A DNA stretch of 64,000 bases, from positions 48,644 to 112,643 of the forward strand of contig WRGC01000001.1 in NCBI GenBank assembly GCA_009787385.1, read 5' to 3'. The notes beneath the pieces are model-generated. The model did no database searches. It was not told where the DNA came from and saw only the letters and a program-made list of their open reading frames with translations. The DNA is from Bacillota bacterium. GTDB lineage: Bacteria; Bacillota; Clostridia; Christensenellales; Pumilibacteraceae. The position numbers were made by a program, and so were the translations under genes. Shown here one piece after another: positions 35,828-43,751 of the stretch (positions are counted from its first letter, which is position 1; each line of letters starts with the position of its first letter).

Positions 35828-37030
35828 ATGGCAAAGGCAAAATTTGACCGTAGCAAGCCGCATGTCAATGTAGGTACTATTGGACACGTTGATCACGGCA
35901 AAACTACACTTACAGCTGCTTTGGCAACAGTTTTGGCCGCAAAGGGTCTTGCAAAAAAGATGAACTATGCGGACATAGATAAAGCCCCTGAAGAAAAGGC
36001 AAGAGGAATCACAATCAATACTGCCCATGTAGAGTATGAGAGTGCTACTCGTCACTATGCCCATGTAGATTGCCCTGGGCATGCCGACTATGTCAAAAAC
36101 ATGATTACGGGTGCTGCACAAATGGACGGTGCGATTTTGGTTGTTTCGGCAAGTGATGGTCCAATGCCACAAACTCGTGAGCATATCTTGCTTGCTAGAC
36201 AAGTTGGTGTACCAAAGATTGTTGTTTTCCTTAACAAGGTAGACTTGGTTGATGACCCTGAATTGCTAGAATTGGTTGAAATGGAAGTTAGAGAGTTGCT
36301 TTCTAGCTATCAATTTCCTGGTGATGATACGCCAATTATCAAAGGTTCTGCTCAAAAAGCTTTAGACGCTGCCAATGCGGGCAAGGCTGATGACCCTGCT
36401 TGCAACCCAATCATGGAGTTGGTTGCTGCTCTTGACAGTTATATCCCTCAACCTGAGAGAGATGTAGACAAACCATTCTTGATGCCTGTAGAAGATGTAT
36501 TTACAATTTCTGGTCGTGGTACAGTTGCTACTGGTAAGGTTGATAGAGGTTCTATCAAGATTCAAGACAAGGTTGAGATTGTTGGACTAAAGCCTACTAC
36601 AGAAACTACGGTAACAGGTATAGAAATGTTTAGAAAACAGCTTGACTTTGCTCAAGCGGGTGACAATGCTGGGCTTTTGTTGCGTGGTGTAGACCGCAAA
36701 GACATTGAAAGAGGGCAAGTTTTGGCAGCTCCAAAATCTATAACGCCTCATACTGAGTTTGAAGCAGAAATTTATGTTCTTAAAAAAGACGAGGGTGGAC
36801 GCCATACGGCTTTCTTGAATGGATATAGACCGCAATTTTATTTCCGTACTACTGATGTGACGGGTACAATAAAACTTCCTGATGGGGTAGAAATGGTTAT
36901 GCCTGGTGACAATGTCTCTATTACAGTTACTCTTATTTCTCCAATAGCTGCTGAGACGGGTTTGCGTTTTGCTGTTCGTGAGGGTGGACGCACGGTAGGT
37001 AGTGGTGTTATTTCAAAAATTATTAAGTAA
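35828..37030 (+). CDS. tuf: Elongation factor Tu
   Basis: 400-residue GTPase that brings aminoacyl-tRNA to the ribosome. G1 GHVDHGKT, G3 DCPGHADY, G4 NKVD, then domains 2 and 3 with [10 protein letters not shown] and the C-terminal [21 protein letters not shown] lies before the ATG at 35828. It stands alone here with its own promoter and terminator; rpsL, rpsG and fusA are not in the window. Codon choice is slightly richer in GC than its neighbours, as expected for a highly expressed gene. Confidence 0.99.
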   Translation: MAKAKFDRSKPHVNVGTIGHVDHGKTTLTAALATVLAAKGLAKKMNYADIDKAPEEKARGITINTAHVEYESATRHYAHVDCPGHADYVKNMITGAAQMDGAILVVSASDGPMPQTREHILLARQVGVPKIVVFLNKVDLVDDPELLELVEMEVRELLSSYQFPGDDTPIIKGSAQKALDAANAGKADDPACNPIMELVAALDSYIPQPERDVDKPFLMPVEDVFTISGRGTVATGKVDRGSIKIQDKVEIVGLKPTTETTVTGIEMFRKQLDFAQAGDNAGLLLRGVDRKDIERGQVLAAPKSITPHTEFEAEIYVLKKDEGGRHTAFLNGYRPQFYFRTTDVTGTIKLPDGVEMVMPGDNVSITVTLISPIAAETGLRFAVREGGRTVGSGVISKIIK

Positions 37031-37034
37031 ATAA

Positions 37035-37078
37035 ACAAAAACCTTTGATGGCTTGCAAAAGCTGTCAAAGGTTTTTGT
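37035..37078 (+). terminator. tuf terminator
   Basis: Perfect 14-bp stem, ACAAAAACCTTTGA (37035-37048) with TCAAAGGTTTTTGT (37065-37078), starting 4 nt after the tuf stop. Confidence 0.9.
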
Positions 37079-37234
37079 CCATTTATGTGAAATTGTTAAA
37101 AACTTGTGAATGAGTTGCAAGATATGTGTATAATTTGATTTAACGCTTGTGGTGTAGAATTTGCGGTTGTTGCAGTGTTTTGTATTTAAAATTTAGCAAC
37201 AAAATTGCTAGTTGGTTTTGTACCTTATTTGTTT

Positions 37235-37413
37235 AGGAGTGTACAACGAGTGGTTGTTACAATAAAGTACAAACACTCAACAGGACTTGCGTTATTCTTT
37301 TTTGGCGACAAATAAAGAATCAAAAAAGCTATTGTGGAATTCTCCAAAACCCCCGAATGCTTTAAGATTGATTTTATTTAAGTATTACTTACTTCAATCT
37401 TAATGTACTCTAT
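37235..37413 (+). mobile_element. MITE-like repeat R3 with 11-bp target duplication
   Basis: Ends AGGAGTGTACAACGAG and TTAATGTACTCTAT. The perfect direct repeat CTTATTTGTTT lies on both sides, at 37224-37234 and 37414-37424. This is good evidence that the element inserted as a unit. It lies between tuf and the sugar transporter. Confidence 0.85.
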
Positions 37414-37506
37414 CTTATTTGTTTGATATCCTAATTTGATATTATAACTAATGTCAATTAAAATATTTTATTGTTGTTATATAGTTTATATAAATAAAGG
37501 AAAAGT

Positions 37507-39021
37507 ATGAATATTAAAACAAGAGCAGTAGCTATCAAAATGATGGCAATAATAGTCTTTGTGAGTCTTGTAGGCTTGCTAGTTGCTTGCAACAAAAATA
37601 ATCAACGAAATGAAGTTTGGGTATATGTTATTACAAAGTCAGATACTCCACTTCACAAACAGTCTATAGAAATGGCAGAAGCTTTTAATAAAATGCAAGA
37701 AGAAGCGGGCGACAAAGGACCAAAAGTTGTTATCAAAAATTTTGCAGCTGTAGGTGATGCCGAAAAAGCAGTATCATTAGAGACTCCGATGGGTATTGGT
37801 CCTGATTTGTACTATCATTTTGCCAATGAAGCTATGGGATATATTAAGTCAGGCAAAGTATTGCGTCTAGACAATGAAGGTGATTCTTCAAAAACAGATA
37901 AGTTTGATTTGAAAGAGTTGATAGATAGAACGGGTGGCACAAAAGACGGTGCGGGAGATTATAGCAATTTGGACAATCTCACTAGCTCATCTCTTGCAGA
38001 AGCTATGTCTCAACCTGGTAGAGAGGGTGAATTGTGGAGTTTGCCACTACATGAGAGCGGTCCAGTACAGTATTTTAATAAAGTAATTTTTGATGAGGTT
38101 GGACTCCCTTTGCCAACAAGTTGGGCTGAACTTGAAAGAGCAGGAAAAATAATAAAAAAAGAATTGGATATACCTACTTTTCATGCTAGTACAAGGGTAG
38201 AGCTTATTCAACAATTGGTGATACAAAGTGGTAGTGATTATATCATAAATAGTGGTGACAAATTTAAGACAAATTTTGATAAAGCCGTTCTTAAAAATGT
38301 ACTTGAATTTTATCAAAGAGGGGTTGCTGAAGGTTGGATTGTAGACTCAATGGAAGGTGGTGTATATGCATCTGATTTGCTAATGCAAGGCAAAATTGCA
38401 TCATATTCTGGAAGCAATTCTCATGACACAACTATGCCTCCTAGCAAAGAAGACGAACATGGACAAGTGGTATTTGAAAAAGTAGTAGCTCAAAACTTGC
38501 AAGGTGGAATAGTAGCGGGTGGTCATGGTGGTTCTTTAGATGAATTTATAACAGATGAAAATGATGAATTTATAACAGATGAAAATGGTGATAAAATTGA
38601 AAACCCAGATTACAACCCAGAAGCACACGAATGGGCACCTGAGTACAATAGACAAATGATAATCTTTAAATCAAATAGTGAAAGAGAGAGAGTATCACTC
38701 AAATTTGCTAAATACTTTATCAACGCCCAAAATTCTGCAATATGGGCTGCTGCTAATACTGTCAATTCTCCATATGTAGATGCACGCAAAGAACAAGTAT
38801 ATATAGATGCTTTTGAAAAAAGTTATGCTATGCAAGTAGCACAAGCTGCTAGAACTTATTCTACAAATATCCCTCTTACAATTTTGGGTGGATTGAAAGA
38901 GGTTAGAGATGCTATATCAAATGCTTTCAAAACAATTTTGAGTGATGACGAACCAAGTATTGATGAAGTAATAAACAATATGATTGAAGATGCAGACAGA
39001 GCTCTTGGTAGTGTATTGTAA
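37507..39021 (+). CDS. Sugar ABC transporter substrate-binding lipoprotein (CUT1)
   Basis: 504-residue extracellular binding protein. A lipoprotein signal ends at LLVAC (Cys28), and the mature part has the SBP_bac_8/maltose-binding pattern (PDLYYHFANEAMGYIKSG, FNKVIFDEVGLPLPTSWAEL). It would deliver an oligosaccharide, perhaps maltodextrin, to the permeases encoded downstream; the sugar is inferred only from family. A perfect 24-bp tandem duplication at 38539-38586 repeats DEFITDEN. AAAGG lies before the ATG. A hairpin separates it from the ATPase gene, so it may be made in excess. Confidence 0.88.
   Translation: MNIKTRAVAIKMMAIIVFVSLVGLLVACNKNNQRNEVWVYVITKSDTPLHKQSIEMAEAFNKMQEEAGDKGPKVVIKNFAAVGDAEKAVSLETPMGIGPDLYYHFANEAMGYIKSGKVLRLDNEGDSSKTDKFDLKELIDRTGGTKDGAGDYSNLDNLTSSSLAEAMSQPGREGELWSLPLHESGPVQYFNKVIFDEVGLPLPTSWAELERAGKIIKKELDIPTFHASTRVELIQQLVIQSGSDYIINSGDKFKTNFDKAVLKNVLEFYQRGVAEGWIVDSMEGGVYASDLLMQGKIASYSGSNSHDTTMPPSKEDEHGQVVFEKVVAQNLQGGIVAGGHGGSLDEFITDENDEFITDENGDKIENPDYNPEAHEWAPEYNRQMIIFKSNSERERVSLKFAKYFINAQNSAIWAAANTVNSPYVDARKEQVYIDAFEKSYAMQVAQAARTYSTNIPLTILGGLKEVRDAISNAFKTILSDDEPSIDEVINNMIEDADRALGSVL
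38539..38586 (+). repeat. 24-bp in-frame tandem duplication
   Basis: Two identical 24-bp units (38539-38562, 38563-38586), each encoding DEFITDEN, inside an acidic loop of the binding lipoprotein. It looks recent or selected for length. Confidence 0.9.
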
Positions 39022-39069
39022 CAATTGATTTGTATATTATCAAATAAAGGCATTGTATTTTAATTGTAA

Positions 39070-39108
39070 AAACATCTAAAAACTCTTTGTATGGGTTTTT
39101 AGATGTTT
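39070..39108 (+). terminator. Hairpin after the binding-protein gene
   Basis: Perfect 14-bp stem AAACATCTAAAAAC (39070-39083) with GTTTTTAGATGTTT (39095-39108). No T-run follows. It could terminate partially or stabilise the upstream mRNA. Confidence 0.65.
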
Positions 39109-39155
39109 CCAACACCAATAGCAAGTAATATATTTATAGTTTTTAATTTATCAAC

Positions 39156-39178
39156 TTTTGCACAAACTTTGTGCAAAA
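39156..39178. promoter_or_regulatory. 23-bp palindrome, possible operator before the ABC ATPase gene
   Basis: TTTTGCACAAA, C, TTTGTGCAAAA: perfect 11-bp arms around one base, 60 bp upstream of the ATPase start. Could be bound by a sugar-responsive repressor; no such gene is nearby. Confidence 0.4.
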
Positions 39179-39238
39179 CAATAGCAAAATTATTTTTGGC
39201 ATTCAAATCCCATTTTAGGGAATACAATAAATCAATCT

Positions 39239-40375
39239 ATGAAAATAGTATTAGAAGGTATAACAAAAGAGTTTAAGTCCAAAGATGGAAGCAATTATGC
39301 GGTAAAGGATTTGAATTTAGAAATTAAAGATGGAGAGATAACCGCATTATTAGGGGGAAGTGGTAGTGGAAAAAGTACAACACTCAATATGATTGCTGGG
39401 ATTTTGCCTACAACTAGTGGCAAAATCTATTTTGGCGATCAAGATATTACTAATTTTCCTATGGAAAAACGCAATGTCGGCTATGTTTTTCAAGATTACT
39501 TATTGTATCCCAATATGAGTATATTTGACAATATAGCTTTTCCACTCAAGTTGCAACAGTATGCGGGCTATGCCAACAAATTTGGATTGGATAAGGGTGC
39601 AAGTTGGCTACAAAATCGCAAATCCAAAAAGCTAGATATAAGACAAAGAGTTGAGAGTATTGCAGAAATATTGCAACTTACGCCACTTTTGAATAGGCGA
39701 CCTAGTACTCTATCAGGAGGGCAACAACAGCGGGTAGCAATTGCTAGAGCATTGATAAAAGAACCGGCAGTATTGCTACTTGACGAACCTTTTAGCAATC
39801 TAGATGCACGCCTTTCTTTGGCTTTGCACGAAGAGTTGTTGCAAATACAAAAACGCACAGGTGTAACAACAGTTTATGTCACTCACAATCAAGAAGATGC
39901 AATGTTTGTATCCAACAGTATTGCTATACTCAAAGATGGTACATGTATGCAAAACTCTTCACCACAAGAACTCTACACCAATCCAAGAAATTTTTATGTA
40001 GCCAACTTTATTGGCAAGTTGCCTATCAATTATGTTTCGGGGCAAATTGTTGATGGTAAATTTGTATCAGATGATGCTCACATACAAATAGAGTTATTGG
40101 CTGAAAACAAGATAGATGATAGACAAAGCGTGTTAGTGTGCTTTAGACCTGAAGGGGCAGAAGTTGCAAAATATCGTGAAGAACAATTTGAAGCTTTGGT
40201 TGTCAACAATAGTTTTCATGGAAAAGATGTCATGCTTAAAGTCAAAGCGGGTAATACATTCATGACGGTAGTGCATACTAGAGTAATAGACGAACCTCAA
40301 TCCAAGGTTGGCATTGCAATCAATCCTAAGTATATCAAGTTCTTTGATAAAAGTACGGGAGAGTCTTTGAAATGA
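39239..40375 (+). CDS. Sugar ABC transporter ATPase (MsmX/UgpC-like)
   Basis: 378 residues. Walker A GGSGSGKST (39-47), Q-loop, signature LSGGQQQR near 157-164, Walker B LLLDEP, switch VTHNQEDAM, then a C-terminal OB/TOBE domain ending near residue 370. It energises CUT1 sugar uptake. A basic insert around residues 100-135 (LQNRKSKKLDIRQR) is unusual in the family. It overlaps the next gene by 4 bp. Confidence 0.92.
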   Translation: MKIVLEGITKEFKSKDGSNYAVKDLNLEIKDGEITALLGGSGSGKSTTLNMIAGILPTTSGKIYFGDQDITNFPMEKRNVGYVFQDYLLYPNMSIFDNIAFPLKLQQYAGYANKFGLDKGASWLQNRKSKKLDIRQRVESIAEILQLTPLLNRRPSTLSGGQQQRVAIARALIKEPAVLLLDEPFSNLDARLSLALHEELLQIQKRTGVTTVYVTHNQEDAMFVSNSIAILKDGTCMQNSSPQELYTNPRNFYVANFIGKLPINYVSGQIVDGKFVSDDAHIQIELLAENKIDDRQSVLVCFRPEGAEVAKYREEQFEALVVNNSFHGKDVMLKVKAGNTFMTVVHTRVIDEPQSKVGIAINPKYIKFFDKSTGESLK

Positions 40376-41493
40376 AAAACAAACAAGCAATAGCTTCTAA
40401 TACAACTACAATAAATGTTGATAGTGATAGTATAGTACAACAGTCAACATTAGATGCCAATCGTGTGGCAATGCATATGGTTATTGAAAACTCATTAAAA
40501 GCGACAAAAGATACTCCAATAACTTATTCTAAATTAGAAAAAATTAAGTATAAGGTTTGGGCAAAGATTGTACCATGGTTGTATATCTCTCCCTTTTTGA
40601 TTGCTATTCTTGTGTTTAGTGTTTATCCTATATTCAATACTCTATTTATGTCTTTCAAAGAAGACTATAATTATATCAATGGTGACTATAGTGGTATCGG
40701 CTTTGGCAATTATGAAGATCTTTTTGACAATAGATTTTTTATTCAAGCTATAGGCAATACCCTAACTTATGTAGTTTTGGTTGTCCCTATTACTTTGGCT
40801 TTTGCAATATTGTTTGCTAGCATGCTAAACAAACAAATGAAAGGAAAAGCATTGTTTCAAACTGCGTTTTTTTTGCCCTTGGTTACATCTAGTATAGCTA
40901 TAGGTTATGTTTGGCAATTTATATTTAGTGGCAATGGACTTATCAATTGGTTTGTTGGATTGTTTGGTGCTGAAAGTATTCCGTGGTTGACTAGTTCAAA
41001 GTATAGCATGTTTGTATTGGTATCTTATGGGGTGTGGAATGGCATACCTTTTGCAACAATGATTCTTCTTAGCAACATGCAACGCATCAACAAACGCTAC
41101 TATACTAGTGCTAGAATGGACAATGCATCAAGTTGGCAACAGTTTAAAAAAATAACTTTGCCTATGATGATTCCAACAATATTAGTATTGGCAGTACTCA
41201 ATATGTTGTCATCATTGAAGGTCTTTAATGATGTATTTGTGTTGTTTAATGGCGAACCTGGACCCTTTTCTAATTTATATACTTTGGTATACTTTGTATA
41301 TCAAAATCTACAAGGTGGGGGAAGTAGAGGTACAGCTGCGGCTGTTGCAATATTGTTGATGATGATAGCATTTATTGGTGCAATAGTTGTATTTGCACTT
41401 CGCAATTTTAGAAAAATTAATTTTACCAAAATATTTAAAAGGAGAGAAAAGCTAAATGGCATCACAAGCACACTCGATACCCAACAGCAATAA
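40372..41493 (+). CDS. Sugar ABC transporter permease (MalF-like)
   Basis: 373-residue inner membrane protein. After about 70 polar residues come six spans, and the EAA loop ARMDNASSWQQFKKITLP contacts the ATPase. The LFMSFKEDYNYI and FGNYEDLF segments are typical of MalF/UgpA proteins. The extended N-terminus is longer than usual. Its 3' end overlaps the next gene by 38 bp. Confidence 0.9.
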   Translation: MKNKQAIASNTTTINVDSDSIVQQSTLDANRVAMHMVIENSLKATKDTPITYSKLEKIKYKVWAKIVPWLYISPFLIAILVFSVYPIFNTLFMSFKEDYNYINGDYSGIGFGNYEDLFDNRFFIQAIGNTLTYVVLVVPITLAFAILFASMLNKQMKGKALFQTAFFLPLVTSSIAIGYVWQFIFSGNGLINWFVGLFGAESIPWLTSSKYSMFVLVSYGVWNGIPFATMILLSNMQRINKRYYTSARMDNASSWQQFKKITLPMMIPTILVLAVLNMLSSLKVFNDVFVLFNGEPGPFSNLYTLVYFVYQNLQGGGSRGTAAAVAILLMMIAFIGAIVVFALRNFRKINFTKIFKRREKLNGITSTLDTQQQ

Positions 41494-42358
41494 TAAATGG
41501 CATCAGGTATGGCAATCAATGTCGTCAGCTATAAAGTCCAAAAAGGTATGGAAAAAAATTGGATTTTATGTATCAATAATATTGTTTGCTATTGTTATGT
41601 TCTTTCCTTTTTATTGGATGTTGATAGCATCACTCAAGTCTGCTACAGAGATTACTGCCACTACACCATCTTTTTGGCCTAGCTTCAACTTTGGAAATTG
41701 GTGGCAAATTTTGACCAATTCTAGGTTTATTAGGTATTTGCTAAATTCTCTTATTGTTGCAGTAGCCAATGTCGCTCTCACTACTGTAGTTGCAATTTTG
41801 GCTGCATTTGCATTGTCTAAGTTAAAAATCAAAGGTAGGGCATATATTATTGCGGGTATGCTAGTTTTGATAGCTGTACCATTTGAAGTTTTGGTTATTA
41901 CCAATTTTAGCACAATGGTTGAGTTGGGTTTTTATGATTCCTTACCTGCACTTTTTATTCCATTTGCGGCAAGTGTGTATTATACAATGATATTGCGAAA
42001 TAGTTTTTTGGCGTCTAGTGACAAAATATACCATGCGGCACGCATTGATGGTGCTAGCAACTTTAGGTATTTGACACAGATACTTATACCACAAGCCAAA
42101 CCTACAATTATTTCAATAATGTTGTTTGCGGCATTGGCTAGTTGGAATAGTATAATGTGGCCAACTTTGATAATAAGAAGTGACGAAAATATGACCCTTA
42201 CATTTTTGCAAAACTTTTTTAAATTGGAAGATGGTTTGGTTCAACAAGAGATGATTATGGCTGCTAGTTTGATATCTATTATTCCTACAGTTGTGTTGTT
42301 TGTTTTTTTTAGAAAGTATATGACACGGGGCGTAAATATGGGTGGCACAAAGGGATAA
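41456..42358 (+). CDS. Sugar ABC transporter permease (MalG-like)
   Basis: 300 residues, six spans, with the EAA loop YHAARIDGASNFRYLTQILIP near residue 195-215 and the N-terminal FPFYWMLIASLKSATEI. Partner of the MalF-like permease. AAAGGAG lies inside the upstream gene, 10 nt before the ATG, confirming the 38-bp overlap. Confidence 0.92.
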   Translation: MASQAHSIPNSNNKWHQVWQSMSSAIKSKKVWKKIGFYVSIILFAIVMFFPFYWMLIASLKSATEITATTPSFWPSFNFGNWWQILTNSRFIRYLLNSLIVAVANVALTTVVAILAAFALSKLKIKGRAYIIAGMLVLIAVPFEVLVITNFSTMVELGFYDSLPALFIPFAASVYYTMILRNSFLASSDKIYHAARIDGASNFRYLTQILIPQAKPTIISIMLFAALASWNSIMWPTLIIRSDENMTLTFLQNFFKLEDGLVQQEMIMAASLISIIPTVVLFVFFRKYMTRGVNMGGTKG

Positions 42359-42363
42359 ATATT

Positions 42364-42609
42364 GTGGATATTGTATTTTTGGCAACAATTATTTTATGTT
42401 TATTATCAATCATATTGATATTTGTTGTTATAAGATTGTTAGTTGTACTTATTGATTTTTTTAAAATTAAAAGCTTATTAGTGCATGCCGAAATATTAAG
42501 TGTAGAAAAAGAGACGGACAAATTGTCATATGAGTTGAATAAAAATAAAGAACACGATTTAATGTCTTTATTTGATACAGAAGAGCAACAAGATGCTGCT
42601 GCTGATTGA
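42364..42609 (+). CDS. Small membrane-anchored protein at the end of the transporter operon
   Basis: 81 residues from a GTG start 5 nt after the permease stop. One hydrophobic N-terminal helix (about 2-30) is followed by a charged coiled-coil-like tail (HAEILSVEKETDKLSYELNKNKEHD). The tight spacing suggests co-transcription with the transporter. Not recognised. Confidence 0.5.
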   Translation: MDIVFLATIILCLLSIILIFVVIRLLVVLIDFFKIKSLLVHAEILSVEKETDKLSYELNKNKEHDLMSLFDTEEQQDAAAD

Positions 42610-42644
42610 CCTTTTTGATAAATCAAATGTGAATAACTTTATTT

Positions 42645-42838
42645 GAGAGTGTACAAATAGAGTGCATTAATATGCAAAGTAAGAGACAACTTAAATAAAA
42701 TCAACCTGAAAGCGTTCGGGGGTTTGAATTCGCCCCCCCAAGAGTTTTTTTGGTTCTTTTTTGTTGTCAAAAAAGAATAATATTGCTTTTGTTGAATGTT
42801 TGTATATTACTGTTAATATTCTCTTGTTGTACGCTTTC
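42645..42838 (-). repeat. MITE-like repeat R4
   Basis: Inverted relative to R3. GAGAGTGTACAA at one end and TTGTACGCTTTC at the other. Internal TTCTTTTTTG/CAAAAAAGAA hairpin with loop TTGT. It fills the gap between the transporter operon and rdgB. Confidence 0.8.
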
Positions 42839-42872
42839 AATATTAATTAGCAATGTTATTGGGATATGAAAT

Positions 42873-43475
42873 ATGAAATTTGTATTGGCTACAACCAACA
42901 AAGGTAAGCTCAAACAGTTGTCAGCATTACTCAATACTGATACTATTCAACTTTGTACACTAAGTGATATTGACTATACAAAAGAAGTGATAGAAGATAG
43001 TGGTACATTTGAGGGCAATAGTTGGCTTAAAGCTAACCAAATCTATAGAGACACGGGTATGCCGACAATTGCCGATGACAGTGGTCTCATTATTAGAGTA
43101 TTAGATGGACGCCCAGGGGTGGATACTGCACATTATGCAGGTGGTGAAAAATTTTCTCGTTTTGATAGATTGACGGCATTGTTGAAAGAAATGGAAGACA
43201 AGATTGATAGACGGGCTAGTTTTGTAAGTTATATTACATGCATCATTGCTGATGAAACAGTGATAAAGGTACAAGGTGAAATGAGCGGTAAAATCTCAAC
43301 TCACATAGTAGATTTGGACAAAGGTATGACATTTGAGCCTATATTTGTGCCTGACGGATATGATAAGTGCATGAGTCAATTGGACGAAAAAGACAAATTG
43401 AATATCAATCACAGAGCAAAGGCGGTCAAAAAATTGTTGAACGAATTTAAAAAGATTGGCTTGGTTGATTTGTAA
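42873..43475 (+). CDS. rdgB: Non-canonical purine NTP pyrophosphatase (RdgB/HAM1)
   Basis: 200-residue house-cleaning enzyme that hydrolyses dITP/XTP. The start MKFVLATTNKGKLKQL is the substrate-binding TxNxxK motif. TIADDSGLIIRVLDGRPGV has the catalytic Asp, and the end has LNINHRAKAVKKL with the SHR-like motif (NHR here). Length is normal. Terminator and R5 follow. The SHR Ser to Asn change is seen in some homologues. Confidence 0.92.
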   Translation: MKFVLATTNKGKLKQLSALLNTDTIQLCTLSDIDYTKEVIEDSGTFEGNSWLKANQIYRDTGMPTIADDSGLIIRVLDGRPGVDTAHYAGGEKFSRFDRLTALLKEMEDKIDRRASFVSYITCIIADETVIKVQGEMSGKISTHIVDLDKGMTFEPIFVPDGYDKCMSQLDEKDKLNINHRAKAVKKLLNEFKKIGLVDL

Positions 43476-43481
43476 ATTATT

Positions 43482-43521
43482 AAAAGCAATCTACTCTAGA
43501 GTTTTAGGGTAGATTGCTTTT
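43482..43521. terminator. rdgB terminator
   Basis: AAAAGCAATCTAC (43482-43494) with GTAGATTGCTTTT (43509-43521), 13-bp perfect stem and a T-run. Confidence 0.9.
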
Positions 43522-43548
43522 TGTAATTTACAACTTTAATCAAATATA

Positions 43549-43732
43549 TAAATGTACAAATATAGTACATTAAAACAGAACGAAGTAATAGATAAATAAA
43601 ATCAATCTTAATGCGTTTAGGGAATTTGCAACCCCACAATAGCTTTTTTGGTTTTTTGGCGTCAAAAAAAAATAATGTTGGTTTTGTTGATATTTTGATT
43701 TTATTGTTAATAATCTCTTGTTGTACACTCTT
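43549..43732 (-). repeat. MITE-like repeat R5
   Basis: Ends AATGTACAAATATAG and TTGTACACTCTTT, with the inverted core TTTTTTGGCGTCAAAAAAAA. Lies between two convergent genes, rdgB and the peptidoglycan-binding protein gene. Confidence 0.75.
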
Positions 43733-43751
43733 TCCAATATTGATTGATATT

